A stretch of 64,000 nt of DNA from Pelomonas sp965229315 (GTDB lineage: Bacteria; Pseudomonadota; Gammaproteobacteria; Burkholderiales; Burkholderiaceae_C), in contig NZ_CBDDJA010000002.1 of assembly GCF_965229315.1 (NCBI RefSeq), forward strand, positions 1 to 64,000, written 5' to 3'. Positions within the stretch are counted from its first letter, which is position 1; the number at the start of each line of letters is the position of its first letter. A program made the translations under genes and the position numbers. Below are positions 35,663-45,549 of this stretch, piece after piece. A model generated the notes under the pieces. That model saw only the letters and a list, made by a program, of their open reading frames with translations. It searched no databases and had not been told where the DNA came from.

Positions 35663-35666
<4 letters not shown>
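35181..35666 (+). CDS. MarR-family transcriptional regulator
   Basis: The 161-residue product has a winged helix-turn-helix (FDLLAQLERHPDGLTMREL, RLMVTGGNVTGITDQLEGEGLV, then DRRSFIVRLTPQGRRQF for the wing). The ATG overlaps the SDR stop by one base; a GTG one codon earlier is also possible. It lies inside the catabolic operon, which suggests autogenous control by a pathway CoA thioester, as for other aromatic-CoA MarR repressors. The inverted repeat over the operon's -35 element is a plausible target. Confidence 0.9.
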
Positions 35667-36502
<836 letters not shown>

Positions 36503-36503
36503 C

Positions 36504-37640
36504 ATGGACCATCTGGACTGGCCTTTCTTCGACGCGAAGCATCGAGAGCTGGCGGCGTCGCTGGACGCGTGGTGCGGCGAGCTCTTGCACGTGCACCACG
36601 ACGGCGACATCGACGCGCAATGCCGCAGGCTGGTCGCGCAACTGGGAGCGGCCGGCTGGCTGAACCACGCGGTGGCCGGTGACGGCCAAGGGATCGACAC
36701 GCGGGCCATCTGCCTGATCCGTGAGACGCTGGCCCGGCACGACGGTCTGGCCGACTTCGCCTTCGCCATGCAAGGCCTGGGCTCCGGCGCCATCTCGCTG
36801 CAGGGCACGCCGGCCCAGCGCGAGCACTACCTGCCGCGCGTGGCTCGGGGCGAGATGCTGGCGGCCTTTGCGCTGTCCGAGCCCGAGGCGGGCTCCGACG
36901 TGGCCGCCCTGCAGTGCAGCGCCACCGAGGACGGCGACAGCTATGTGCTCAACGGCGAGAAGACCTGGATCTCCAACGGCGGCATCGCGGACTTCTACGT
37001 GCTGTTCGCGCGCACCGGTGAAGCGCCCGGTGCGCGCGGCATCTCCGCCTTCATCGTCGACGCCGGCCTGCCCGGCTTCGAGATTGCCGAACGCATTGAC
37101 GTCATCGCGCCGCACCCCCTGGCCCGCCTGCGCTTCACCAACTGCCGCGTGCCCAAGACCCGGATGCTGGGCGCGCCCGGCGAGGGCTTCAAACTGGCCA
37201 TGCGCACGCTGGATGTCTTCCGCACCTCCGTCGCCGCCGCAGCGCTGGGCTTTGCGCGCCGGGCCTTGCAGGAGGGCCTGGCCCAGGCCAAGGCCAGGCC
37301 GATGTTCGGCGCCCGGCTGGCCGACCTGCCGCTGACGCAGGCCAAGCTCGCCGACATGGCCTGCACGGTGGATTCGTCCGCGCTGCTGGTCTACCGCGCC
37401 GCCTGGCTGCGCGACCAGGGCAAGACCATCACCCAGGAGGCTGCGATGGCCAAGCTGATGGCGACCGAGGGCGCGCAGCGGGTCATCGATGCGGCCGTGC
37501 AGCTCTTCGGCGGGCGCGGCGTGCGGCGCGGCGAAATCGTCGAGTCGCTGTACCGCGAGATCCGCGCGCTGCGCATCTACGAGGGCGCCAGCGAAGTGCA
37601 GCAACTCATCATCGGTCGCGAGCTTTTGAAGCAGGCTTGA
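36504..37640 (+). CDS. Acyl-CoA dehydrogenase
   Basis: The 378-residue flavoprotein has AAFALSEPEAGSDVAALQ near residue 125, KTWISNGGIADFYVLFART near 155, and LFGGRGVRRGEIVESLYRE near 335. The catalytic Glu is in LRIYEGASEVQQL near 360. The ATG is 1 bp past the hydratase stop. It probably dehydrogenates a cyclohexane- or open-chain CoA intermediate of the aminobenzoyl-CoA route. Confidence 0.93.
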   Translation: MDHLDWPFFDAKHRELAASLDAWCGELLHVHHDGDIDAQCRRLVAQLGAAGWLNHAVAGDGQGIDTRAICLIRETLARHDGLADFAFAMQGLGSGAISLQGTPAQREHYLPRVARGEMLAAFALSEPEAGSDVAALQCSATEDGDSYVLNGEKTWISNGGIADFYVLFARTGEAPGARGISAFIVDAGLPGFEIAERIDVIAPHPLARLRFTNCRVPKTRMLGAPGEGFKLAMRTLDVFRTSVAAAALGFARRALQEGLAQAKARPMFGARLADLPLTQAKLADMACTVDSSALLVYRAAWLRDQGKTITQEAAMAKLMATEGAQRVIDAAVQLFGGRGVRRGEIVESLYREIRALRIYEGASEVQQLIIGRELLKQA

Positions 37641-37642
37641 AC

Positions 37643-39265
37643 ATGCATCCATCGGCCCATGTGGACACGTTCGCCCGCGACCACCTGCCGCCGCAGGACC
37701 AATGGCCCGAGCTGGTCTTCGACGGTCCCGAGCTGCAGTTCGGCCCGCGGCTGAACGCGGCCACCGAGCTGCTGGACCGCTGGGTTCAGGACGGCCAGGG
37801 CGGCCGCCCCTGCGTGCAGGGCGCCGGGGTGCGCTGGACGTACGCCGAACTGCAGGTCGAGGCCAACCGCATCGCCCACGTGCTGGTGAACGAACTGGGC
37901 GTGCTGCCCGGCAACCGCGTGCTGCTGCGCGGCACCAACACGCCGCAATTGGCGGCCTGCTGGTTTGCCATCATCAAGGCCGGCGCCATCGCGGTCGCGA
38001 CGATGCCGCTGCTGCGCGCGGGCGAACTGGGCAAGGTGATCGCCAAGGCCGAGGTCACGCATGCGTTGTGCGACGCGGCGCTGGCCGACGAACTCGCTGC
38101 GGCGCAGTTGCACAACCCGATGCTGCGCGGCATCTGCCACTTCCGCAGCGCGGCGCCCGACGGAATGGAAGCCCGCGCCGCGCGCCAGCCGGCCACGTTC
38201 GGCAACGTGGACACCGCCAGCGACGACTGCGCGTTGATCGCGTTCACGTCCGGCACCACGGGCGAGCCCAAGGGCACGATGCACTTCCACCGCGACGTGC
38301 TGGCCATCTGCCGCTGCTGGCCGCCGCACTGCCTGCAGGCGACCGCGAGCGACGTCTTCATCGGCAGCCCGCCGCTGGCGTTCACGTTCGGGCTGGGCGG
38401 CCTGCTGCTGTTCCCGATGAGCGTGGGCGCGTCGGCCGTGCTGCTGGAGAAGGCTGCGCCGGACCTACTGCTCGCCGCAATTGCCGAGCACCGCGCGACG
38501 GTCTGCTTCACCGCACCCACGTCCTACCGTGCGATGGCGCCGCTGGTGGGCCGGTTCGACATCGCCAGCCTGCGCAAATGCGTCAGCGCCGGCGAGGCGC
38601 TGCCGGCCGCGACGCGCGCGCTCTGGAGGCAGACCACCGGCATCGAGCTGATCGACGGCATCGGTGCGACCGAGCTGCTGCACATCTTCATTTCGCACAC
38701 GGAGGGCGAAGCCAGGCCCGGTGCGACCGGCAAGCCGGTGCCCGGCTACCAGGCCTGCGTCCTCGACGACGACGGCCGGCCGCTGCCGCCCGGGCGCATC
38801 GGCCGCCTGGCCGTCAAGGGCCCGACCGGCTGCCGCTACCTCGCCGACGACCGCCAGCTGCACTACGTGCACGACGGCTGGAACCTGACCGGTGACGCCT
38901 ACCTCGTCGACGACGACGGCTACTTCGTCTACCAGGCGCGCACGGACGACATGATCATCTCCGGCGGCTACAACATCGCCGGCCCCGAGATCGAGGCCGC
39001 GCTGCTGGGCCACCCGGCCGTGGCCGAGTGCGCCGTCATCGGCGTCCCGGATGAGGAGCGCGGCCAGCTCGTGAAGGCGTTCGTCGTGCTGCGCGACGGC
39101 CATGCCGGCGACGTGCGTGCCTTGCAGGAGCACGTGAAGGCCGCCATCGCCCCGTACAAATACCCGCGCGCCATCGAGTTCCGCGTGAACCTGCCGCGCA
39201 CCGAGACCGGCAAGCTGCAGCGCTTCAAGCTGCGCGACGCCGCTCCCCAGGACCGCACCCCATGA
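37643..39265 (+). CDS. Aryl-CoA ligase, probably 2-aminobenzoate-CoA ligase
   Basis: The 540-residue product belongs to the benzoate-CoA ligase branch of AMP-forming synthetases. It has FTSGTTGEPKGTMHFHRD near residue 205, LIDGIGATELLHIFISH near 335, GDAYLVDDDGYFVYQARTDDMI near 420 and the C-terminal PRTETGKLQRFKLR with catalytic Lys. The ATG is 2 bp after the dehydrogenase stop; a TTG two codons upstream is unlikely. Context with an aminobenzoyl-CoA monooxygenase-like fusion makes anthranilate the favoured substrate. Benzoate or salicylate are alternatives. Confidence 0.87.
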   Translation: MHPSAHVDTFARDHLPPQDQWPELVFDGPELQFGPRLNAATELLDRWVQDGQGGRPCVQGAGVRWTYAELQVEANRIAHVLVNELGVLPGNRVLLRGTNTPQLAACWFAIIKAGAIAVATMPLLRAGELGKVIAKAEVTHALCDAALADELAAAQLHNPMLRGICHFRSAAPDGMEARAARQPATFGNVDTASDDCALIAFTSGTTGEPKGTMHFHRDVLAICRCWPPHCLQATASDVFIGSPPLAFTFGLGGLLLFPMSVGASAVLLEKAAPDLLLAAIAEHRATVCFTAPTSYRAMAPLVGRFDIASLRKCVSAGEALPAATRALWRQTTGIELIDGIGATELLHIFISHTEGEARPGATGKPVPGYQACVLDDDGRPLPPGRIGRLAVKGPTGCRYLADDRQLHYVHDGWNLTGDAYLVDDDGYFVYQARTDDMIISGGYNIAGPEIEAALLGHPAVAECAVIGVPDEERGQLVKAFVVLRDGHAGDVRALQEHVKAAIAPYKYPRAIEFRVNLPRTETGKLQRFKLRDAAPQDRTP

Positions 39266-39663
39266 CCAAACAAATCCTGCAACCCGCCGGCTGGACCCAG
39301 CCGCGCGGCTATGCCAACGGCGTCGCCGCCAGCGGCCGCCAGGTGTTCGTCGCCGGCCAGATCGGCTGGAACGAGCGCTGCGAGTTCGACAGCGACGACT
39401 TCATCGCCCAGGTGCGGCAGGCGCTCGCCAACATCCGCGCCGTGCTGGTCGAGGCCGGCGCCGCGCCCGAGCACATCGTGCGCATGACCTGGTACCTCAT
39501 CGATAAGCGCGAGTACATCGCCCGTGGCCGCGAGGTCGGCCAGGCCTACCGCGACGTGCTGGGCCGCGACTACGGCATCGCGATGAGCGCGGTGCAGGTG
39601 TCGGCGCTGATGGAGGACCGCGCCAAGGTGGAGATCGAGGTCACGGCCGTCGTGCCGGCGTAG
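39262..39663 (+). CDS. RidA/YjgF family enamine/imine deaminase
   Basis: The 133-residue product has the RidA fold pattern: NGVAASGRQVFVAGQIGW near residue 20, QALANIRAVLVEAGAAPEHIVRM near 55, and a C-terminal AKVEIEVTAVVPA. The conserved acidic Glu before the end is present, whereas the arginine usually found at the active site is not obvious. It overlaps the ligase stop by 4 bases and ends the operon. Reduced 2-aminobenzoyl-CoA is an enamine, so hydrolytic release of ammonia is an attractive role. Confidence 0.88.
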   Translation: MTKQILQPAGWTQPRGYANGVAASGRQVFVAGQIGWNERCEFDSDDFIAQVRQALANIRAVLVEAGAAPEHIVRMTWYLIDKREYIARGREVGQAYRDVLGRDYGIAMSAVQVSALMEDRAKVEIEVTAVVPA

Positions 39664-39667
39664 AACG

Positions 39668-40996
39668 CTACTCGGCCTTGTTCATCGGCAGCTTCTTCGG
39701 CAGCAAGGCCTTGGGCAGCCGCGCCGCCACGCCCACGCTGCGGCCTGCGAGGTTGGGCACGCTGTAGCGCACTGCGGTGCCCAGCACCTGCGCAGCCTCG
39801 GACAGCGTCAACCCGTAGTCCTGCTCCAGCCAGCGGATGAGGCCGGTGCTGGCGGCCTTCAGCGCGTCGTCCAGCGAGCCCGCCTGGCCCAGCGCCATGA
39901 TCTCGGTGGCCGACTCCACGCGCGGCAACGGCAGCGCGCGGCCCTTGATCAGCTCGACGCGGAACGACACGTCCATCGACGTCTCCAGCGCGTACTGCGA
40001 GGTCTCGCCATCGCCCTGCAGCGCGTGCGCGTCGCCCAGGTACAGCAGTGCGCCGGGCTGCTGCACCGGCAGGTAGACGGCGGCGCCTTCGGCGACTTCG
40101 GGGAAGTCCATGTTGCCGCCCGTGCGGCCGGTGTCGCCGGTGGACATCGGCGCAGAGCCGAAGCCCGGCGCCAGCGCCAAGCCGCCCAGCATCGGGCGCA
40201 GCGGCACGGCGAAGTCCTTCAACGCGCCCTTCGCCCCATCGGGCCGGGCGGTGCCCGCCTTGCGATCCAGCGTCCAGCGCACCGGCTTGCCCAGGTCCCC
40301 CGCGCGGCTCACGAGGCTGCTGCCCAGCGCGCGGCCGACGATGGTGTCCAGGCTGTCCGCCCAGTCGCGGTTGGGCGTCAGCTTCAGCAGGTGCACCACC
40401 AGCGTGTCGCCCGGCTCCGCGCCGCTGACGAAGAACGGCCCGGTCTGCGGATTGCCGAACAGTGCGCGCGTGACGCCGTGCTCGTCGACGCCACCGGAGT
40501 CGATGGTGCGCGTGTGCACGGTGTCGCCGGGCCAGATCGTCAGCACCGGGGCGCGGTCGGCGGTGAAGAGGTTGGAGAAATCCTTGGGCTCGTGGACATG
40601 CGCCTGCGCGCCACCCGCCGGTGGGTCGGGCAGCAGCCGCGCCACGAAGCGGTGGCGCAGGCGGACGCCGGCGTGGTTGGAGTCGGGCCAGTCGGCCTCG
40701 CCGGCGAGGTGGCTGCCGTCCACGCGGGCCTCGTAGCGGTAGGTCTCGCCCTTGCCGTCGCGTGCGGTGAAGCGCAGCGTGCCATCGGCGGCGACCGTGC
40801 CGTCGAGCGTGTCGCCATCCAGCGTGCCGCTGAGCCGCTGGCCGTCGCGCACCAGCGCCAGCGTGGCGTAGGCGGCATTGCCCCACAGGTCGGTGGCGAC
40901 GAGCCAGCGCTGCGTCGTTGCCGCCAGCGTGAGGAGGGGCGACAGCAGCAGCGCGGTGGCCAGGGCGCGCCTGCAGGTGGACGTGAGCATGGGCAT
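39668..40996 (-). CDS. Exported acetamidase/formamidase family protein
   Basis: The 442-residue product has a signal peptide (CRRALATALLLSPLLTLAA) and a roughly 100-residue beta-rich extension (AYATLALVRDGQRLSGTLDG). An FmdA/AmdA amidase domain follows from about residue 125, with VLTIWPGDTVHTRTIDSGG, FFVSGAEPGDTLVVHLL, GGNMDFPEVAEGAAVYLPV and LLYLGDAHALQGDGE. An exported location is unusual for this mostly cytosolic family. Start may be the first or third codon (both Met). It is convergent with the RidA gene, 4 bp away. Confidence 0.83.
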   Translation of the reverse strand: MPMLTSTCRRALATALLLSPLLTLAATTQRWLVATDLWGNAAYATLALVRDGQRLSGTLDGDTLDGTVAADGTLRFTARDGKGETYRYEARVDGSHLAGEADWPDSNHAGVRLRHRFVARLLPDPPAGGAQAHVHEPKDFSNLFTADRAPVLTIWPGDTVHTRTIDSGGVDEHGVTRALFGNPQTGPFFVSGAEPGDTLVVHLLKLTPNRDWADSLDTIVGRALGSSLVSRAGDLGKPVRWTLDRKAGTARPDGAKGALKDFAVPLRPMLGGLALAPGFGSAPMSTGDTGRTGGNMDFPEVAEGAAVYLPVQQPGALLYLGDAHALQGDGETSQYALETSMDVSFRVELIKGRALPLPRVESATEIMALGQAGSLDDALKAASTGLIRWLEQDYGLTLSEAAQVLGTAVRYSVPNLAGRSVGVAARLPKALLPKKLPMNKAE

Positions 40997-41043
40997 GGCG
41001 GCCGATTGTGGCCGGCGAGCAGTGAGCCGCCCCGTGTCGCCGG

Positions 41044-41943
41044 TCACCGGTCCAGCGCGTGGCGGACCCAGGACAGCACGGCCTCGGCGCTGCGGAACTC
41101 GTCCACCGAGCGCACGGGCACGTCCGGGTGGCTGGCGGCCCACAGCCGGGACAGCGTCGTGCCGGGGCCGACCTCCAGCACGCAGCGAGGCCGCCGTTCG
41201 GCCAGCGTCGCCAGAGCGCGCTGCCATTGCACGGTGTGGGCGATCTGCTCGGCCAGCGCGTGCTTGAGCGCGTCGGGCCGGCGCAGCGCGCCGCCGTCGA
41301 GGTTGGCGATGAAGGTGCTGGCCAGCGGTCGCCACGGGCGTGATGCGATCTCGGCCGCGAACCGCGTGACGGCCGGTGCCATGCGCGGCGTGTGCGAGGC
41401 CACGCGCACGGCCAGCGGCTTGACCTCGGCACCGCGCGCGACGAGTGCCGGCGTGGCTGCGGCGATGGCCGCCAGCGAGCCGCCGAGGATGGCGCGGTCG
41501 GGCGCGAGGTCGATGGCCAGGTCCAGCCCGAAGCGCTCGTCGACGGGGCCCTGCACGGCGACGAGGCCAGCCGGTTCGTCGCCGCTGGCTGCGTCCATCG
41601 CGGCCGCGCGCCGGGCGGCGAGGTCCAGTGCTTCATCCACGCCGAACGCCCCAGCCGCCGCGGCCGCAGGCAGCTCGCCGACGCTGTAGCCGAGCACGGC
41701 ATCGGGGCGCGGCAGGTGCGGCGCGAGGCAGGCCCAGGCGGCCAGCGAAAGCCCGGTCAGCAGGGGCTGAGCCTGGCGGTTGGCGGTGGCCCACTCGGTG
41801 TCGATGAGGCGCTGTCGCCAGCCGTCGCCCAGGTGCGCGGCAAGTGCGGTGAGGGCCGGCTGCGCCAGGGGCTCCCGGTGCACCCAGACCAGCATGTCGG
41901 GGTGCTGCACGCCCTGGCCAGGGAACAGCAGCGTGAGCGTCAT
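41044..41943 (-). CDS. mdcH: Malonate decarboxylase epsilon subunit MdcH (malonyltransferase)
   Basis: MdcH transfers malonyl from malonyl-CoA to the holo acyl carrier protein to start the cycle. The 299-residue product is a FabD-like acyltransferase with FPGQGVQHPDML at the N-terminus, active-site serine motif GYSVGELPAAA near residue 88, and VASHTPRMAPAV with the catalytic His near 195. It overlaps the mdcB stop by 4 bases and ends the operon. Confidence 0.92.
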   Translation of the reverse strand: MTLTLLFPGQGVQHPDMLVWVHREPLAQPALTALAAHLGDGWRQRLIDTEWATANRQAQPLLTGLSLAAWACLAPHLPRPDAVLGYSVGELPAAAAAGAFGVDEALDLAARRAAAMDAASGDEPAGLVAVQGPVDERFGLDLAIDLAPDRAILGGSLAAIAAATPALVARGAEVKPLAVRVASHTPRMAPAVTRFAAEIASRPWRPLASTFIANLDGGALRRPDALKHALAEQIAHTVQWQRALATLAERRPRCVLEVGPGTTLSRLWAASHPDVPVRSVDEFRSAEAVLSWVRHALDR

Positions 41944-42794
41944 GCCGTGCAGACGCGGTCCAGCCAGCAGGCGGCGGCGAGCAGGTCGGCGGCGCCGCCG
42001 GGCGAGAGATTCCGGTCGACGAAAGCGACGTGCAGCGACTGCGCACGCAGGATGGCGGCTGGGTTGGCTGCGCCGCCCGCTTCGAGAAAATCCCGGGCCT
42101 GCTGCTGCGCCCAGCGCAGGCCGTCGAGCCCGCCCCGGTGCGCCAGGTTGGTGTCGTCCAGCACGGCCATCACCTCGAACAGCGCCTGCAGCCGCGCGAG
42201 CCGTGGGCCGAGGTGCGCGGTGCGGCGCAGCGCCGGCAGCGCCACATCGAACAGCACCGGGAAGCCCAGCGCCGCTTCGGCGGCCGCGGGGCGCAGGCCG
42301 TGGCGTTGCGCGGCGCTGCGGCCGTTCGAGAGGCCGTTCGAGAGGCGCGGGTGGCGGGCCAGGTCGTCGAGGTCTCGGCCCCAACGCTGCAGCAGCGTGG
42401 CGCGGAGTGCCGATGGCGACGGCGCATCGCCGCGCGCCTGCAGCCACCCCCCGGCTGCGCACAGCAGGCCGAGCGTGAACACGGCGCCGCGGTGCGTATT
42501 GACGCCTCCGGTCGCCACCAGCATGCGTGCTTCGGCGGCAATGCCCAGCCGCTGCAGCGCCGTGAAATCGGCATCGGCCGCGCCGGCCGTGGCGATGGCG
42601 GGGAAGTAGTGGCGCAGCGCGAACAGGCTGCGCAGCAGCGTGCCGGCGGTCATGTCGCAGTGGCTGCCGTTGTCCACGAAGGACACGAGCCCGGGCTTGG
42701 GGGCCAGCGCCAGCTCGTCGTACAGCGCCACCGTGGCGGCGCGGCCGAGTGCCGCGGTGTCCACCGCAGGCGCCACGCGCGGCAACGCGCTCAC
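41940..42794 (-). CDS. mdcB: Triphosphoribosyl-dephospho-CoA synthase MdcB
   Basis: MdcB makes the prosthetic-group precursor 2'-(5''-triphosphoribosyl)-3'-dephospho-CoA. The 284-residue product has the CitG/MdcB pattern ELALAPKPGLVSFVDNGSHCDM near residue 25, ATGGVNTHRGAVFTLGLL near 95, and DDTNLAHRGG near 215. The start is a GTG at 42794 overlapping the mdcG stop (GTGA). Upstream open frame exists but has no family similarity. Confidence 0.93.
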   Translation of the reverse strand: MSALPRVAPAVDTAALGRAATVALYDELALAPKPGLVSFVDNGSHCDMTAGTLLRSLFALRHYFPAIATAGAADADFTALQRLGIAAEARMLVATGGVNTHRGAVFTLGLLCAAGGWLQARGDAPSPSALRATLLQRWGRDLDDLARHPRLSNGLSNGRSAAQRHGLRPAAAEAALGFPVLFDVALPALRRTAHLGPRLARLQALFEVMAVLDDTNLAHRGGLDGLRWAQQQARDFLEAGGAANPAAILRAQSLHVAFVDRNLSPGGAADLLAAACWLDRVCTA

Positions 42795-43423
42795 AGCGTC
42801 TCCAGCGCGACGCCGTCCAGGCGTTTCACCAGCACTTCGCGCACGCGGCCTTCGCGCAGCTGCAGCCACTCGCGCCAGGCGATGGCCGCACCATCGGGGA
42901 ACAGCAGCTCGCCGTCGAGGCGCGGGCCGGCCACGCCGGTGCCCAACTGCAGCAGCGTGGCGACGCGGTCGGCCAGCGTGTCGCTGTCCACGGCGATGTG
43001 CAGATCGATGTCGGACCCGGGCCGCAGGTAGCGCAGCCGGGTCAGCTTCTGCCAGCCGTGGCTGCCGTGCACGCGCGGGCTCACGCCCAGCCGGCCCAGC
43101 TCGGCGCACAGCGCGCGCCACGGCATGCGGGCGGCGGCCGGCAGCATCGTGGCAACGTCGGCCGCGGCGGGGAAGCCGCCGCAGTACATCAGGTGTTCGC
43201 GCGCCACGCGCAGCCCGAGCTTGCGACGGCCCCAGCGCGCGGGCATGGCCAGGCCGACCGCGAGCGACGCGTCATCGGGCGACTGCCGCGTGACCACCAG
43301 GGGCAGATGCTCCCGCGCCCAGTGCGCGAGGCACTGGCGCGAGGGGCCGTCCGGCGCCTGCGGCAGCAGCGCCTGCCAGCCGGCGTCGGACAGCCAGACG
43401 AGGCGGTGGCGCGCCAGCTCCAT
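42791..43423 (-). CDS. mdcG: Malonate decarboxylase holo-ACP synthase MdcG
   Basis: MdcG attaches the phosphoribosyl-dephospho-CoA prosthetic group to the ACP subunit MdcC. The 210-residue product has the nucleotidyltransferase metal motif GSDIDLHIAV near residue 135, preceded by HGSHGWQKLTRLRYLRP. It lies 2 bp after mdcE and overlaps mdcB. Confidence 0.9.
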   Translation of the reverse strand: MELARHRLVWLSDAGWQALLPQAPDGPSRQCLAHWAREHLPLVVTRQSPDDASLAVGLAMPARWGRRKLGLRVAREHLMYCGGFPAAADVATMLPAAARMPWRALCAELGRLGVSPRVHGSHGWQKLTRLRYLRPGSDIDLHIAVDSDTLADRVATLLQLGTGVAGPRLDGELLFPDGAAIAWREWLQLREGRVREVLVKRLDGVALETL

Positions 43424-43425
43424 GG

Positions 43426-44124
43426 TCAGGCGGTGAGGACGCGCGCAGTGACGTCGGCGGCCATGAGCCGGCCGCCACGGGCTGCACCGTCATGGGCACG
43501 TTCGTCGGTGGTGGGGGCGTTCAGCAGAGCGTCGCGCAGCGCGGCCTGCAGGTCGCCCGTCCAGAGGGCCTGGACGCCGCCCATCGCCACATAGTTCTCG
43601 ACGCCGGGGGCGAACACCGGGTTGCTGCGCGACAGCTCGGCCAGCGTGTCCTCGGACAGCTTGGTCACGCGCGCCATCGCCGGCAGCCGCATGACGCGGA
43701 TCTCGGCCTCGGGCAGCGCGTAGCAGGCGTCGGCGATGAGGCCGGAGGTGATGAAGCCGCCGGACAGCGCCTGGTCGTAGATCAGCCCGATGACGCGGTG
43801 GCCGTGGCGGCGGGCCAGGTCGATGCAGCAGCCCAGGTGCGCCATCGCGCGGTGGATGCCCAGCAGCTCGTCGCGGCGGCGCAGCTGCTGGCCCTGGGTG
43901 TCGATGAGCAGCAGGATGGGGCGGCCGGGGTGGTCGCGCATCGTTCGCAGCACGACGGCGGCCTGGGCGAGGGCCATGGCGACGCCTATGGGGGCGTGGT
44001 GAGTGGTGCCGATGACGGTGATCGGCTGGCCGTCGAAGTTCGCCTGGCCATGAAGGAGGTCGCCTTCGGTTTGAATCGTGTGATCGGTGCCGAAGAGGGA
44101 TTGGGTGAGGGCTTGCCAGTTCAT
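43426..44124 (-). CDS. mdcE: Malonate decarboxylase gamma subunit MdcE
   Basis: MdcE pairs with MdcD to decarboxylate malonyl-S-ACP. The 232-residue product has the carboxyltransferase-like GTTHHAPIGVAMALAQA near residue 40, ILLLIDTQGQQLRRRDELLG near 70, and GLIYDQALSGGFITSGLIAD near 115. The ATG at 44124 is taken because the family start is MNWQALTQSLFG; a TTG ten codons upstream is unlikely. A palindromic repeat element (44161-44551) separates it from mdcD. Confidence 0.92.
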   Translation of the reverse strand: MNWQALTQSLFGTDHTIQTEGDLLHGQANFDGQPITVIGTTHHAPIGVAMALAQAAVVLRTMRDHPGRPILLLIDTQGQQLRRRDELLGIHRAMAHLGCCIDLARRHGHRVIGLIYDQALSGGFITSGLIADACYALPEAEIRVMRLPAMARVTKLSEDTLAELSRSNPVFAPGVENYVAMGGVQALWTGDLQAALRDALLNAPTTDERAHDGAARGGRLMAADVTARVLTA

Positions 44125-44160
44125 TCGGCGCTCGCTGAGTTGGCTTTGTGGCAAGTAAGG

Positions 44161-44551
44161 TGCCGGAATTTCGCCCCGGCGGGCGACCTACTTTCTGGGC
44201 CGCCAGAAAGTAGGCAAAGAGCTCCCCCCGAACGCGCCGCCCTTCGCTTCGCTACGGGTTCCCTGCGGTACTCAGTCCTTGAGGGCCCGTGCGGAACTCG
44301 CTTTGGCTGTTCCTGGGGCTCCCCTTCGAAACCGCTGAGAAGCGCAGAAGACCAAGGCGCGTGCGCAGCACGCATCGACGACTGACTTCGCGACGTTTGT
44401 TTGAACGCAGCGTAGCGAAGTGAGTTCGGCGCGGCCTTGGTCTTCGAGCATCGCAAGGCACCCCGCAGGGGCGGTTTTGCAGGAGCGATTTCTTTGCTTA
44501 CTTTCTTGTTCGCACAAGAAAGCGAGTCGCCCGCCGGGGCGAGTCCCGGCA
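44161..44551. repeat. Palindromic intergenic repeat element, copy 1 (391 bp)
   Basis: The element starts TGCCGGAATTTCGCCCCGG and ends GAGTCCCGGCA, i.e. inverted ends of about 30 bp with few mismatches. Just inside the left end is a perfect 11-bp hairpin, CTACTTTCTGG (44188-44198) and CCAGAAAGTAG (44203-44213); a counterpart lies near the right end. The centre also contains inverted blocks, so the element is a nested long palindrome. It fills the 474-bp gap between mdcD and mdcE, inside what is functionally one operon. No gene is credible inside it. Confidence 0.85.
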
Positions 44552-44598
44552 AACGTGGCGTCAACCCGAGGCTTGAGCAGCGACCCATGACCGACATC

Positions 44599-45549
44599 TC
44601 AACCCACCCGCGCCGCAACCACTTCAGCCGCGCCCCAATCGGGCACCAACTCGGCATCGACCACGCCCATCGACCGCCACAACGCCACCGCATCGGCCCC
44701 AGCCGGCGCATCCGTCAGTCGCCGCTCCAGCAGCGCGTGCTCTGCCTCCAGCCCCTCCAGCGTCAACGGCCGATGACGACCAAGCGCCTCGACAGCGGCA
44801 ACACGAAACACCGCCATGTCGTCCTCCACCAGCACGTCGCAGTCCCCCATCAGGTAGCGATGCTTGCCACCCGTCGTGCGCCACACCAGCGCGCGATCCT
44901 TCGAATCAAACTCCTCGACCCCGTGCGAGGCCTCGATGACCTCAGGCCCCGACATCGCATGCCGCGCGATGTCGCTCATGACGATCCAGTCCGCGCAGCG
45001 CGCGACGATGCCCATGCCGCCGAAGCAGCCGTTGGCGCCGCCGATCAGCACGAGGGTGGGAATGCCGGCCGCGCGCAGGTCCAGCAGTGCGCGCATCACT
45101 TCGCTCACGGCGATCAGCCCGGCGTTGGCCTCGTGCAGGCGCACGCCGCCGGACTCGGCCAGCAGCAGCACGGCGTCGGGCTTGTCCAGCAGGGCACGAC
45201 GGAACAGGCCCGTGAGCTTGGCGCCATGCACCTCGCCCACGCCGCCGCCCATGAACTCGCCTTCCTGAGCAGCGACGAACACCGACCGGCCGGCCAGCGT
45301 CGCGCGGCCGATGGCCACGCCGTCATCGAACGCGGCGGGCAGTCCCAGCTGCGCCAGATGCGGGCTGGTGACGCGCGCGGCGGGCGGCAGCCACTCGTGG
45401 AAGCTGCCGGGGTCCAGCAGCAGCGCCAGGCGCTCGCGCGCCGAGCACTCGGCAAAGCTGATCGCCGTGCTCACTGAGGCACCCTTCGCGCCGCGCGCCG
45501 TCCCGCCAGGCGGGAGCTGAGCGCCTTCGGGCGGCCGTGCGGCGCTCAT
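44599..45549 (-). CDS. mdcD: Malonate decarboxylase beta subunit MdcD
   Basis: MdcD is the biotin-independent carboxyltransferase-like decarboxylase subunit. The 316-residue product has SFHEWLPPAARVTSPHL near residue 48, VFVAAQEGEFMGGGVGEVHGA near 90, LLLAESGGVRLHEANAGL near 128, and IGGANGCFGGMGIVARCAD near 165. The ATG at 45549 overlaps the mdcC stop by 4 bases, although similarity is convincing only from about residue 26, where an in-frame GTG (45474) offers an alternative start. Confidence 0.92.
   Translation of the reverse strand: MSAARPPEGAQLPPGGTARGAKGASVSTAISFAECSARERLALLLDPGSFHEWLPPAARVTSPHLAQLGLPAAFDDGVAIGRATLAGRSVFVAAQEGEFMGGGVGEVHGAKLTGLFRRALLDKPDAVLLLAESGGVRLHEANAGLIAVSEVMRALLDLRAAGIPTLVLIGGANGCFGGMGIVARCADWIVMSDIARHAMSGPEVIEASHGVEEFDSKDRALVWRTTGGKHRYLMGDCDVLVEDDMAVFRVAAVEALGRHRPLTLEGLEAEHALLERRLTDAPAGADAVALWRSMGVVDAELVPDWGAAEVVAARVG

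Noticed and set aside
44161..44551. Insertion sequence or transposase remnant
   Set aside because: The element has inverted ends, but no transposase motif or reading frame longer than a shadow was found, and no direct flanking duplication is obvious.
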